Assembly: GCA_014800895.1 (NCBI GenBank)
Contig: JAAVFG010000043.1
Location: forward strand, 1 to 36,925
From: Bacteroidales bacterium
Lineage (GTDB): Bacteria > Bacteroidota > Bacteroidia > Bacteroidales > Muribaculaceae
Length of the DNA: 36,925 nt
Direction of reading: 5' to 3'
How positions within the stretch are numbered: position 1 is the stretch's first letter; each line of letters starts with the position of its first letter. Shown here piece by piece: positions 1 to 6,757 of this stretch. Below the pieces are notes generated by a model that searched no databases, was not told the DNA's origin, and worked only from the letters and a program-made list of their open reading frames with translations. The translations under genes were made by a program, and so were the position numbers.

Positions 1-1
1 C

Positions 2-127
2 AACTCTTATACAAGTTCTTACTATAAAATAGAGTGCAAGTTGTCTGACAATGCTGTCTACCGCGTGCAGTCAGAGAATACAATCTACTTCGCGAATGAG
101 AATATGAAGTTTGTAAAACAAGATTAA
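2..127 (+). CDS. C-terminal end of an upstream gene (partial, unknown)
   Basis: An open frame enters from the left edge and reads 41 codons to a TAA at 125-127. The visible tail is polar with several tyrosines and ends in FVKQD. No start is visible, so this is the 3' end of a gene that begins before the window. An 18-nt A-rich leader separates it from the next ATG. The fragment is too short to assign a family. Confidence 0.6.
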   Translation, partial: NSYTSSYYKIECKLSDNAVYRVQSENTIYFANENMKFVKQD

Positions 128-145
128 ACTTAAATCAAAAATCAA

Positions 146-358
146 ATGGAACAGAAAGTAATTGAAATGGTAAAAACCATCGCAGGTCAGGAATCTACCT
201 GCTTCATCGTGTGGTCGTGTTATATACTAGGCAACCGCAAGTATCTTGTAGGTGTAGACGGAAGTCAAGACTACTACGAAGTAACATACAATGCGAAAAA
301 GAGCGAGTGGTATGTAGATAGATACACCAAAGTGAGTAACACCGTAATCGCTGACTGA
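146..358 (+). CDS. Small hypothetical phage protein (70 aa)
   Basis: The ATG at 146 follows an A-rich leader (aaatcaaaaatcaa), the usual Bacteroidales initiation context. The 70-residue product is soluble, with a run of alternating aromatic and charged residues (YLVGVDGS, DYYEVTYNAKKSEWYVDRY) that suggests a small beta-sheet protein. I recognise no family. The stop overlaps the next start as ATGA, so the two genes are probably translationally coupled. It is first in a dense run of small genes that goes to 4226. Confidence 0.7.
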   Translation: MEQKVIEMVKTIAGQESTCFIVWSCYILGNRKYLVGVDGSQDYYEVTYNAKKSEWYVDRYTKVSNTVIAD

Positions 359-621
359 TGAACGAGATAGAGATTAAGAAACTTATTGGTAAATATGCCA
401 ATGAGATGCACAAGGCTATTGGTAAGACGATTGATGCGTTTATGATAGCTAATGAGCTTCCCGAAGATGCAGTAACCCTTAATATCACGTTCAATGCGCT
501 TGCAAATAACTTACAGGCAATCGTGGAGAATAATAAGGATATTCCTGCTGAATCGGTTGAGCTGATGATTCAGTCGTTGACTCATAAGCTTAGAAAAGCA
601 GTGCAATCAAGATGTAATTAA
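358..621 (+). CDS. Small helical hypothetical protein (87 aa)
   Basis: It starts in an ATGA overlap with the previous gene. The 87-aa sequence is rich in helix formers and has no Cys until the last residues; it looks all-alpha, with a heptad-like pattern in IKKLIGKYANEMHKAIGKTID. No catalytic motif is visible and the family is unknown. A stem-loop (631-663) follows the stop, so this may be the end of a short transcription unit. Confidence 0.65.
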   Translation: MNEIEIKKLIGKYANEMHKAIGKTIDAFMIANELPEDAVTLNITFNALANNLQAIVENNKDIPAESVELMIQSLTHKLRKAVQSRCN

Positions 622-630
622 TGAGAGAGG

Positions 631-663
631 GGGAAGTGAGAGAAAGAAACCCTTTCGCTTCCC
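631..663 (+). other. Stem-loop after the 358-621 gene
   Basis: The arms 631-642 (GGGAAGTGAGAG) and 652-663 (CTTTCGCTTCCC) pair over 12 positions with two G-U wobbles and a 9-nt loop. What follows is TTAATCT and then an A-run, not a U-tract, so it is a poor intrinsic terminator. It could be an RNA-stability or processing structure between two small operons. Confidence 0.45.
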
Positions 664-678
664 TTAATCTAAAAAAAC

Positions 679-711
679 TTAGACGCAATTTAGACGCAAT
701 TTAGACGCAAA
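679..711 (+). repeat. Three tandem 11-bp repeats abutting a start codon
   Basis: The unit TTAGACGCAAT occurs three times head to tail at 679-689, 690-700 and 701-711 (the last base is A instead of T). The third copy runs into the ATG at 711. Such an array could expand or contract by slippage and change the leader of the downstream membrane protein, or it could be a small operator array. It is too short and regular to be a CRISPR array. Confidence 0.75.
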
Positions 712-959
712 TGAAGACAAAACACTTATTAATCCTGCTGGCACTTGTGATTGTCGGAGTGCTGTGTAGCTTCAAGTATAGCAATCGTGAGGGGGCAAAC
801 ATACCCTTAGACGGTGAGCAAATGGAAATCCTTTATTTCCACGGCCACTCCTATGTGTGCTATCGGTTCTATTATTCAGCATATAGGCAAGGTGGCTACG
901 GCGGCGCATCCATCGTCCACGACCCCGACTGCAAGTGCGGGAAAGGAGGTGGGAGATGA
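711..959 (+). CDS. Small N-terminally anchored or exported protein (82 aa)
   Basis: The ATG at 711 directly follows three tandem repeats. Residues 1-20 (MKTKHLLILLALVIVGVLCS) form a positively charged start plus a hydrophobic helix, so the protein is probably a membrane anchor or carries a signal peptide. A Cys follows the helix, but the residue before it is Leu, so it is not a canonical lipobox. The remainder is Tyr- and Gly-rich with a C-terminal CKCGKGGGR. It overlaps a two-helix membrane protein by ATGA; together they could be lysis or envelope factors, but no lysin lies nearby to support this. Confidence 0.6.
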   Translation: MKTKHLLILLALVIVGVLCSFKYSNREGANIPLDGEQMEILYFHGHSYVCYRFYYSAYRQGGYGGASIVHDPDCKCGKGGGR

Positions 960-1117
960 AGATAGTACAAGACTTGATTGATAAACTGCTATTGTTAGTA
1001 TTCCTCACTTATTTCCTTTTTCATCGCCTTGGCTCTCCGTGGGATGGCATTATTTTCGGACTGTTAATAGCTAACTTGGTGGTATTTGTATTTGATAGAA
1101 TCAATTCAAAAAGATAA
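956..1117 (+). CDS. Small two-helix membrane protein (53 aa)
   Basis: I chose the ATG at 956 over a GTG at 935 because it makes an ATGA overlap with the previous stop and has AAGGAGGT just upstream (943-950), an unusually strong Shine-Dalgarno for this window. The 53-aa product has two hydrophobic segments (about residues 10-22 and 29-46) with a short loop containing RLGSPW and a basic C-terminus. The size and topology resemble a holin-like or accessory phage membrane protein, but no family is recognisable and no endolysin is adjacent. Confidence 0.6.
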   Translation: MKIVQDLIDKLLLLVFLTYFLFHRLGSPWDGIIFGLLIANLVVFVFDRINSKR

Positions 1118-1141
1118 TCTAACCGACAAATTGAATAAGTG

Positions 1142-1555
1142 ATGAAAGAAAACTACTGCTCGTTTGAGCAAGCCGTAAAATTCAAAGAATTGGGGTTTAA
1201 TGGAGATGGATTAAAGAATTATATCCGTCAAGGTTATTATAAGTTCCCGAATGGGTATGTCTCGCCCATAAAGCACGATGGCGATGGCATATTAGTTCAA
1301 TTTAGAAAAGAAGATGCTGAAAAGATTCCTGCCCCACGGTTAGACCAAGCAGCGGCGTGGCTGAGGGATAAATGGCGAATACACGTTGAGCCATCTTTTA
1401 TATATGATATGAGATTTGACCTCTATATTAAATCTCAGGCTTATTCTGTCTTCAAGAGGGAAGAGCAATGCTTTGACACCTACGAACTTGCCCTCTCCGC
1501 TGGCATAGACAAAGCTCTTGAATTATTGACCGACAAACTGAATAACAATGGATAA
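1142..1555 (+). CDS. Hypothetical protein of a Bacteroidales phage type (137 aa)
   Basis: The frame opens with GTG at 1139 and ATG at 1142; I take the ATG. The opening (MKENYCSFEQAVKFKELGF) and the central segment AAWLRDKWRIHVEP look like a small protein type that I associate with Bacteroides phages and conjugative elements, but its function is unknown. It is soluble, has a single N-terminal Cys region and a helical C-terminus. The stop overlaps the next start at 1548, so it is part of a coupled run. Confidence 0.7.
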   Translation: MKENYCSFEQAVKFKELGFNGDGLKNYIRQGYYKFPNGYVSPIKHDGDGILVQFRKEDAEKIPAPRLDQAAAWLRDKWRIHVEPSFIYDMRFDLYIKSQAYSVFKREEQCFDTYELALSAGIDKALELLTDKLNNNG

Positions 1556-1844
1556 AGATAAACTGATAGCTGACGCATGGGAGGCAGGTAGCAATGAATA
1601 CTTCCCCGATGACCCTCGCAGAGATTCGTTTGAAGATGGTTTCAAACAAGGCGCAGAATGGCTAATGCAACAGCCCCTATCCGACCGCCTGACCGATGAG
1701 GAGAAGCAGAGAATAAGGATAATGCTTGATTCAACCAGACTTGAATCACTAAGCGATGTGCAGACCGCTTTTCAGAAAGGGATAGCGGAATGTTTGAATG
1801 CTATCTTCGGCAAAGAACTATTTAACCATCCGACCGAGGTATGA
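1548..1844 (+). CDS. Small acidic hypothetical protein (98 aa)
   Basis: The start at 1548 lies inside the 3' end of the previous gene. The 98-aa product begins with an acidic segment (AWEAGSNEYFPDDP) followed by helices and ends with LNAIFGKELF. The gene at 2727-2993 ends with the similar LENLFGKSLF, so the two may share a C-terminal element. No enzyme motif is visible and the function is unknown. Confidence 0.65.
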   Translation: MDKDKLIADAWEAGSNEYFPDDPRRDSFEDGFKQGAEWLMQQPLSDRLTDEEKQRIRIMLDSTRLESLSDVQTAFQKGIAECLNAIFGKELFNHPTEV

Positions 1845-1859
1845 CAAAAGAAAAGAACG

Positions 1860-2276
1860 ATGAAAATTCTTGACATCACTCCCCGCAGCGAAGCAAGACG
1901 CGCTATAATGCTCGGCAAACAAAATGAAATTTACCGTAGCATATATCATTGTTGCGATAGATTTCTCAATGTAGATAGAGAGGGATATGGCTACTTTCAG
2001 TCGGCTTGTCGAGGCGATTTTGAAGATTTAGCGCGAGACTGCAACGATTCGCTAAATGAGTTTACCAAATTGCTTAAGCAGGCAATTACTGACGGTGTCT
2101 TTGAGATTGCAGAGTATGATACAGTTCGCCTCACTATACCATGCAAAGACGGAGTTTACCCATTTAAATTCGTTCACTTCGTATGCGAGGAAATAACAAT
2201 CGGCTATGGTAACCCTGCATGGGGCGCACCTAAAGACGAGGAAGTATTCATAATCAAATTAGGCAAGAGATTATGA
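1860..2276 (+). CDS. Hypothetical protein (138 aa)
   Basis: The ATG at 1860 follows an AAAAGAAAAGAACG leader. The 138-aa soluble protein has three Cys in its first half (HCCDRF, SACRGDF) and one further on (CNDSL). Its second half alternates hydrophobic and charged residues and ends in EEVFIIKLGKRL, suggesting a beta-rich C-terminus. I do not recognise the family. It overlaps the next small gene by ATGA. Confidence 0.65.
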   Translation: MKILDITPRSEARRAIMLGKQNEIYRSIYHCCDRFLNVDREGYGYFQSACRGDFEDLARDCNDSLNEFTKLLKQAITDGVFEIAEYDTVRLTIPCKDGVYPFKFVHFVCEEITIGYGNPAWGAPKDEEVFIIKLGKRL

Positions 2277-2431
2277 CATCAATCCGCAAGACAAAGAAAA
2301 GGCTGAAACGCGAGATTGCCGAGGAAGAACTCTACCTCTCATTTGGAGACTATTTCCTGGCGGACGCGGCTTATCAGTCAATCAAGATGAAGAAACAAGA
2401 ATTGGAGAACCTTAAAAGGAAGAAAAGATGA
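2273..2431 (+). CDS. Very small basic helical protein (52 aa)
   Basis: It starts in an ATGA overlap with the previous stop and ends in an ATGA overlap with the next start. That coupling is the main evidence for its reality. The 52 residues are highly charged, with basic clusters at both ends (RKTKKRLKRE and LKRKKR) and a short aromatic middle (LYLSFGDYFLADAAYQS). It is probably one or two helices, possibly nucleic-acid binding. The function is unknown. Confidence 0.55.
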   Translation: MTSIRKTKKRLKREIAEEELYLSFGDYFLADAAYQSIKMKKQELENLKRKKR

Positions 2432-2583
2432 CTGTAAAAGAACTGATAACAGAACTCTCCAAATATCCGCAGGATATGGAGGTATCTCTAATGCGAGATG
2501 ATACCGAAGATTACGAAGGGGGTGCTTTCGTAGTGGAATCAATATTCTATGATGAAGAAGTTGGAACATTAATAATTGACTGA
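2428..2583 (+). CDS. Very small hypothetical protein, MTVKELITELSKYP type (51 aa)
   Basis: It is coupled by ATGA to the preceding gene. The 51-aa sequence begins MTVKELITELSKYPQDMEV, a pattern found in many tiny phage and mobile-element proteins of unknown function, where a short helix is followed by a beta hairpin. It ends with an acidic strand (GTLIID). No biochemical role can be assigned. Confidence 0.6.
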   Translation: MTVKELITELSKYPQDMEVSLMRDDTEDYEGGAFVVESIFYDEEVGTLIID

Positions 2584-2584
2584 T

Positions 2585-2767
2585 ATGACAATACGGCAAT
2601 TAATACAAATCGCAGTATCCACCGGGAATTTAGATGCTGATGTAAAAATCAGCAACTACGATGATATTACATCTATTCGCTTTGATAGCGACCCCATACT
2701 CAGAAGAACCGCAAATATTTTGAGATATGACAGAAGAAGAGATAAAGAAGATAACGAGAAGATTTGA
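2585..2767 (+). CDS. Very small hypothetical protein (60 aa)
   Basis: I chose ATG 2585, one base after the previous stop, over an upstream TTG at 2576. The 60-aa product begins MTIRQLIQIAVSTGNLDADVKIS, which resembles the opening of the previous gene (short helix, then D(A/M)(D/E)V and a strand), so the two may be diverged tandem copies. The C-terminus is highly charged and overlaps the next gene by about 40 bases. Confidence 0.5.
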   Translation: MTIRQLIQIAVSTGNLDADVKISNYDDITSIRFDSDPILRRTANILRYDRRRDKEDNEKI

Positions 2768-2993
2768 GTTGGATATGTATCCGACAATGCCGGATATGCT
2801 TTCGGCAAAGGCTATGATTGAATGGCTCTGCAAGGACTACTGCATCGTGCCGAAAATTGAAATACTCAATCAACACACATGGTATATGCAGAGAATGAAA
2901 GAAGTATCATCCAACCGACAGATGAACCGAGGCAAGGCTATTGCCCTTGAAAATCTTTTCGGCAAATCGCTTTTTGAGGAGGATAAGAAATGA
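2727..2993 (+). CDS. Small hypothetical protein (88 aa)
   Basis: The ATG at 2727 lies inside the end of the previous gene. The protein is soluble and mostly helical, with Cys-containing WLCKDYC and a C-terminal ALENLFGKSLFEEDKK. That tail resembles LNAIFGKELF at the end of the 1548-1844 protein. The stop forms ATGA with the next start. The function is unknown. Confidence 0.65.
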   Translation: MTEEEIKKITRRFELDMYPTMPDMLSAKAMIEWLCKDYCIVPKIEILNQHTWYMQRMKEVSSNRQMNRGKAIALENLFGKSLFEEDKK

Positions 2994-3118
2994 AAGCAAG
3001 AATAATTAGCACCAACGAGATAATAGACGTTGAGAAAAGAGAAGACCGAGTAGGAAACATTGTGTATGTTTACTACTACGCTCAAAGTGGAGAGTCGTTT
3101 CAGGATTACGAACTTTAA
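2990..3118 (+). CDS. Very small hypothetical protein (42 aa)
   Basis: This reading frame is coupled to the preceding gene by ATGA and ends at TAA 3116-3118. The 42 residues include alternating hydrophobic and polar stretches with a VYVYYY run and end FQDYEL, suggesting a tiny beta protein. The coupling and lack of free space between neighbours support it; nothing indicates a role. Confidence 0.5.
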   Translation: MKARIISTNEIIDVEKREDRVGNIVYVYYYAQSGESFQDYEL

Positions 3119-3130
3119 TAGAGAAAGAAA

Positions 3131-3610
3131 ATGAAACAAAACATTGCAACCACAAGCGACCAATCCAAGAGATTGCTTGCCTGCGGAGTTGACCCGTATA
3201 CGGCGGATATGTGCTGGTTATATTGGGATGATGAAGGAGAGCAACTGAGCCGTGAAGAATATTTAGAACTCTACAATGAATCTTTCTTAGACGGAAGCGT
3301 GGAGTTAGTTCCGATAGACTTTAAGGATTACGACCATTCATATTCAGATGATTCTCCTGCGTGGTCTCTATCCGCGTTGCTGGCGTTGTTGCCGACTGAA
3401 ATCAAAGAAGATAATTGCCGCTTTGATGAAATATACAAATACAGCTTAATGATTTATCCTTATATGCAAGGTTGGCAAATAGACTACCAATATTGCAAGG
3501 ACGATGAGTGTCATGGCTTGGTATGTATTCACGACTTAGATTTAATCGGAGCATGTGTGAAAATCATTGAATGGCTCACCGCCAACGGATATAAACTGAA
3601 CGAGATATGA
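3131..3610 (+). CDS. Hypothetical protein, common Bacteroidales mobile-element type (159 aa)
   Basis: The ATG at 3131 follows an AGAGAAAGAAA leader. The 159-aa protein has a Trp/Tyr-rich N-terminal half (CGVDPYTADMCWLYWDDEG), then the segment WSLSALLALLPTEI and a C-terminal helix with IIEWLTANGYKLNEI. I associate this arrangement with small proteins seen repeatedly in Bacteroides phages and conjugative elements; their role is not known. It overlaps the next gene by ATGA. Confidence 0.75.
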   Translation: MKQNIATTSDQSKRLLACGVDPYTADMCWLYWDDEGEQLSREEYLELYNESFLDGSVELVPIDFKDYDHSYSDDSPAWSLSALLALLPTEIKEDNCRFDEIYKYSLMIYPYMQGWQIDYQYCKDDECHGLVCIHDLDLIGACVKIIEWLTANGYKLNEI

Positions 3611-4032
3611 TGGAAGTAGCCTACACCCGTGATGTTACCGAGCGCAACCGCGCACTTGAATCGCTTGCCAAGATGAAAGAGCTTGAAGCCAAGCGCAAGG
3701 CGAAGATGAAAACCGTAAGGCTTGACACACGCACAGTCGTGACCGCCACCAAGAACGCACTCAAAGCCAAGATGGAGCAATTCCGCAAAGAGAATCCCAT
3801 CAGCGCCGGGTGTGCATCACGTGCAGAGAAATACCGCAAGCAAAGAAGAGAGATTCTTAAGGAGTGCTTTGAGGAACATCCCACGCTATCCAAGCCCGAC
3901 CTTTACAGGATCGTGAGGAAAGTGTCCGGCAAATCATCATCGGCTACAAGCTCCCTGATACTCTCCGCCCTGCGTGACGGCGATCTGCGGTTTTTAAACT
4001 CGGATGACAAAATTTATACACTGAATATATGA
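3607..4032 (+). CDS. Basic, possibly DNA-binding protein (141 aa)
   Basis: It is coupled by ATGA to the preceding gene. The first 75 residues are a highly charged, Lys/Arg-rich helix (MKELEAKRKAKMKTVR). The C-terminal half (about residues 80-141) has the order helix, HPTLSKPDLYRIVRKVSG, SSATSSLILSALRDGDL, then a hydrophobic strand, which fits a winged-helix fold. I infer nucleic-acid binding, perhaps regulatory. The exact family is not recognised. Confidence 0.65.
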   Translation: MMEVAYTRDVTERNRALESLAKMKELEAKRKAKMKTVRLDTRTVVTATKNALKAKMEQFRKENPISAGCASRAEKYRKQRREILKECFEEHPTLSKPDLYRIVRKVSGKSSSATSSLILSALRDGDLRFLNSDDKIYTLNI

Positions 4033-4226
4033 ATGAAGTGACAAGAAGTTTTATTATTCTGGTGATATGGATAGTTCTTATCGGAACTTCGTTATATCTC
4101 TATCTGAAAACGACATATCAACAGGAAGTGATCAATCAACTGAAACAGGATATACGCGATTATCATGATAGGATTGAGAAGCAAAGGACTCCATCCGCAA
4201 ATAACCCCCATGAAGAGAAGAAATAA
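4029..4226 (+). CDS. Small single-span membrane protein with coiled coil (65 aa)
   Basis: It starts in an ATGA overlap. Residues 8-27 form one hydrophobic span (FIILVIWIVLIGTSLYLYL), followed by a charged heptad-like helix (about 30-52) and a polar end. That is the layout of a Rz-like inner-membrane spanin subunit or a small scaffold membrane protein. No paired outer-membrane gene or endolysin is adjacent, so the lysis idea is only a possibility. It is the last gene of the small-gene run. Confidence 0.6.
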   Translation: MNEVTRSFIILVIWIVLIGTSLYLYLKTTYQQEVINQLKQDIRDYHDRIEKQRTPSANNPHEEKK

Positions 4227-4257
4227 TCTCAGGATGGTAGTGTAGATAACAAAGGTG

Positions 4258-4298
4258 TATAATAGTATTTGAAAATTAAATACTATTATATATATTTG
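4258..4298 (+). promoter_or_regulatory. Portal promoter with 13-bp inverted repeat
   Basis: A TTTG (4268-4271) lies 19 nt from TATATTTG (4291-4298), the Bacteroidetes -33/-7 pattern. The -33 box sits inside a perfect inverted repeat: 13-bp arms at 4258-4270 and 4278-4290 with a 7-nt spacer. The core TATTT-N7-AAATA (4266-4282) recurs at other promoters in the window. The portal ATG is only 9 nt past the -7 box, so the mRNA should have a very short leader or none. Confidence 0.75.
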
Positions 4299-4307
4299 TA
4301 AAAATAT

Positions 4308-5714
4308 ATGTTTATGAGTAAAATAAACGATTATATAGACTTTTCGGCAGATCCCTCTACTATCATACCATCTCTGATGCAAAAGTCGGTCTACGTGCCT
4401 TCCTGGGCATTACTGAGGAAGGATTACAACTACAAGGAGCATGCAATTCTTTCCGACTATCAGAATCTGAGGGATAAGAAGCGGGCTGACGGCACGATAG
4501 AGAAGTCGACCAGGCTTTCTATCGGTCTTGAACGGCTGTTGGTGAGACGCACTTCAGAGTTCATGTTTGCAATCCCGGAGAAGAGAGTGTATAAGAATAT
4601 AAATGAGAATCCTATACGGAAGCAGATAGCCACAGCAATAGAGAATGTGTATAAGTATGCCCGAATTGATACTCATAATCTCAAAAGAAGCAAGAAATAC
4701 TTTGCTTGCTGCGAGATGGCGACTCTGTGGTATGCGGTGAAGAAACCGAATACACTCTACGGGTTTGATAGCAAGTTTAAGATAAAGTGCAAGACTTTCT
4801 CCCCGATGGACGGGGTAGATCTATATCCATTACTTGACGAGTATGACGATATGATCGCCTTCTCGATTAAATATTCGGTAACAAAGGATAGCGAGACGAA
4901 GACCTATTTCGAGACATGGACAGAGAGTATGCATTACAAGTGGGAGAAGAGCAATGGATGGCATCTTGTAAATGATCCGGAGGAAATTGTAATCCTGAAG
5001 ATTCCTGTCGCCTATATGCACCGAGATGAAGCGATCTATGCTGAGGTATCGGGATGCAGAAAGGAGATAGAATATACCTTATCGCGGAATTGTAATGTGA
5101 TAGCCTATAATTCTGCCCCGATTCTGAAAGTGATCGGGAATATGCTGAACGGCGAGAAGAAAGGTGAGGATTACCGGCTTTTCCGTATGGAAGCGGGAGG
5201 AGATGTGTCATATGTATCATGGCAACAGGCAATAGAAGCACTTAAATATAATGTTGCCGAACTGACGGAGTTATTCTGGAGTCTCGCTCAGATGCCTGAC
5301 ATATCCTTCAGCAATATGCAGAAGCTCGGTAATATCGGATATGATGCTCGTGAGACTCTTCTGACTGACGCACATCTCAAGGTAGGTGATGAGTCTGGCG
5401 ACTTCCTTGAGTTTTTTGATCGGGAGACTAATATCATCAAGGCATTCTTGGTGAAGATGAATCCAGAGTTTGAAAAGGAAATCGAGAATGTGGAGGTAGA
5501 GCATGTGATCACGCCCTTCATCCAGCGTAATGATGAAGCCGAGATCGACAAGCGTATGAAGGCAAATGGAGGAAAACCGATAGAGAGTCATCTGGAGTCA
5601 ATCGCCAGATATGGACAGACCACAAATCCGCAGGAAGTGCTTGACCAGATACGAAAGGAAGAAGCTGAGGAATCTCAGGTCAATGTGAAAGATATTTTTG
5701 AAACAAGCTTTTAG
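4308..5714 (+). CDS. Portal protein, SPP1 gp6-like
   Basis: At 468 aa it fits the SPP1-type phage portal family, which forms the dodecameric ring at the packaging vertex that passes DNA into the head and anchors the neck. Visible signs are the N-terminal region with ILSDYQNLRDKK and RLSIGLERLLVRRTSEFMF, a central beta-rich clip/wing, the stem-like helix region AELTELFWSLAQMPDISFSNMQKLGNIG (about 320-350), and an acidic helical C-terminus. The start is ATG 4308, with an alternative ATG at 4314. It has its own promoter and is followed by a strong terminator (5741-5772). Unusually it is about 15 kb upstream of the terminase genes. Confidence 0.85.
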   Translation: MFMSKINDYIDFSADPSTIIPSLMQKSVYVPSWALLRKDYNYKEHAILSDYQNLRDKKRADGTIEKSTRLSIGLERLLVRRTSEFMFAIPEKRVYKNINENPIRKQIATAIENVYKYARIDTHNLKRSKKYFACCEMATLWYAVKKPNTLYGFDSKFKIKCKTFSPMDGVDLYPLLDEYDDMIAFSIKYSVTKDSETKTYFETWTESMHYKWEKSNGWHLVNDPEEIVILKIPVAYMHRDEAIYAEVSGCRKEIEYTLSRNCNVIAYNSAPILKVIGNMLNGEKKGEDYRLFRMEAGGDVSYVSWQQAIEALKYNVAELTELFWSLAQMPDISFSNMQKLGNIGYDARETLLTDAHLKVGDESGDFLEFFDRETNIIKAFLVKMNPEFEKEIENVEVEHVITPFIQRNDEAEIDKRMKANGGKPIESHLESIARYGQTTNPQEVLDQIRKEEAEESQVNVKDIFETSF

Positions 5715-5740
5715 TGTTGATTTTTTGATGTAATTCAGAG

Positions 5741-5772
5741 TGCTGCAGTCCGTGAGGACAGCAGCATTTTTT
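5741..5772 (+). terminator. Intrinsic terminator after portal gene
   Basis: TGCTGC-A-GTCC and GGAC-A-GCAGCA pair as a 10-bp stem with one A-A mismatch around a GTGA (GNRA) loop, directly followed by TTTTTT at 5767-5772. This should end portal transcription before the next promoter cassette at 5781. Confidence 0.85.
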
Positions 5773-5780
5773 GTATCACC

Positions 5781-5882
5781 ATAAGTATTTGAAAGTTAAA
5801 TAGTTAAATAATAGTTAAAACATTGGTAATCAGTTTATTATATCAGAATTTATTACTAACTTTACAACATCAAAATAAAACA
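5781..5882 (+). promoter_or_regulatory. Promoter cassette, copy 1 (about 93% identical to 11721-11822)
   Basis: The cassette starts with the TATTT-N7-AAATA element (5786-5802), continues through two TAGTTAAA repeats and TTGGTAATCAG, and ends with a -7-like TAACTTTAC (5857-5865) and the leader AACATCAAAATAAAACA. Counting by eye there are 7 differences in 102 bases against 11721-11822. The upstream terminator insulates it from the portal gene. Confidence 0.7.
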
Positions 5883-5900
5883 CCAACATTAAAAGTCTAA

Positions 5901-6110
5901 ATGTTTATGAACACAACAGAAGTAACAATATCTGCACAACGCGCGATTGAAAAAATGCTTGACAGTTACCTGCTCTTCAAGGAGGGTTTCAAAACTCTCG
6001 ATGAACATCTTCAGTTCTGCACTGCTATAAGATTCCTCTTTGGGGAAGAGGTTTTTGAAAACATTATCTCTCCAGAAGTGCAAAAGGAAGCATTGAACAG
6101 ATTTAAGTAA
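5901..6110 (+). CDS. Small helical hypothetical protein (69 aa)
   Basis: The ATG at 5901 follows the promoter cassette and a leader with attaaaagtctaa; another in-frame ATG at 5907 is possible. The 69-aa product looks mainly helical, with LFKEGFKTLDEHLQFCTAIRFLFGEEVFE. No known motif is visible. It is the first gene of the short cluster between portal and the inverted MuF-toxin gene. Confidence 0.6.
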   Translation: MFMNTTEVTISAQRAIEKMLDSYLLFKEGFKTLDEHLQFCTAIRFLFGEEVFENIISPEVQKEALNRFK

Positions 6111-6165
6111 CATTAGTCGAAGAATCTGTGTGAATCTACTAATAACTTCTAAAAAAGATAACATA

Positions 6166-6441
6166 ATGGAAATATTCGTAATCAAGCACAATATCAAAGA
6201 GTTTCTTCCGAAATGGAAGGATTGGGTCGAGAGACGTTTCTCTGATCTACGCAAAGCAAACGATGTATTTGAATCGCTTTCAGATAGAGCAGACTATTCT
6301 AATGATGAATGTATCTCGCTGGAAGTAGTGGAAATGATGGATGTAGATGGGGAGTGGTTTGAGCACAAGCTTGCCATGCTGCGTCTCTTCTCAGATGATA
6401 CTAAAATCGGGGTTAAGTTTAATCCGGGCGATTATGAGTAA
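6166..6441 (+). CDS. Small hypothetical protein (91 aa)
   Basis: ATG 6166 follows an A-rich leader (aaaaaagataacata) and is preferred to an upstream GTG at 6130. The 91-aa sequence has an N-terminal strand (MEIFVIKHNIKEFLPKW), a charged helical middle and an acidic, Trp-containing second half. The stop overlaps the next gene. The family is unknown. Confidence 0.6.
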   Translation: MEIFVIKHNIKEFLPKWKDWVERRFSDLRKANDVFESLSDRADYSNDECISLEVVEMMDVDGEWFEHKLAMLRLFSDDTKIGVKFNPGDYE

Positions 6442-6634
6442 AGGGATAAAGGTAAAGGTAAGAGTCAAGGTATTCACCGAATTTGGCAAATGGTGTCTGT
6501 TCGAGATTCGGGGGCTTAAGGAGGGCACAGAGCTTGAAGGGAGATTCAATCCTCGTAACAATGCTTTTGATTTCACATGGAATGGAGAGGATGCGATGCT
6601 CTGGGTCGGACATAATGCAGAGATTATCGAATGA
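6434..6634 (+). CDS. Small beta-rich hypothetical protein (66 aa)
   Basis: The ATG at 6434 overlaps the previous stop by 8 bases. Upstream in-frame start codons would force a long overlap, so I take the short form. Its 66 residues alternate hydrophobic and charged (GIKVKVRVKVFTEFGKW), giving a probable small beta barrel or sandwich. The function is unknown. Confidence 0.55.
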   Translation: MSKGIKVKVRVKVFTEFGKWCLFEIRGLKEGTELEGRFNPRNNAFDFTWNGEDAMLWVGHNAEIIE

Positions 6635-6678
6635 TTTGAATACAGGTTCATCTGTCGCTTCAAAGCGCCCTGAAGCCG

Positions 6679-6720
6679 TTTCTCCCCTCTGGATAATAAA
6701 TACCATTCCGAGGGGAGAAA
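6679..6720 (+). other. Perfect 11-bp inverted repeat between genes
   Basis: The arms TTTCTCCCCTC (6679-6689) and GAGGGGAGAAA (6710-6720) are exact reverse complements with a 20-nt loop that itself has TGG/CCA ends. No T-run follows on either strand, so it is not a typical terminator. Its position between + strand small genes and the end of the minus-strand toxin gene suggests a transcription boundary or a protein-binding site. Confidence 0.6.
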
Positions 6721-6721
6721 A

Positions 6722-6753
6722 CTTGCTTAAAAGTAAAATAAGAAGTAAATTTG
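6722..6753 (+). promoter_or_regulatory. Promoter for the 6758 small gene
   Basis: CTTG (6722-6725) is 20 nt from TAAATTTG (6746-6753), a Bacteroidetes-type -7 box. The ATG at 6758 is 4 nt past the box, so the predicted transcript would be leaderless or nearly so. Confidence 0.55.
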
Positions 6754-6757
6754 CGAT

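Noticed and set aside
679..711. CRISPR-like array
   Set aside because: Repeats are 11 bp, directly adjacent, without spacers, and no cas gene is present.
711..959. Lipoprotein signal
   Set aside because: The Cys after the hydrophobic helix is preceded by Leu, not Gly/Ala/Ser, so a lipobox is not convincing.
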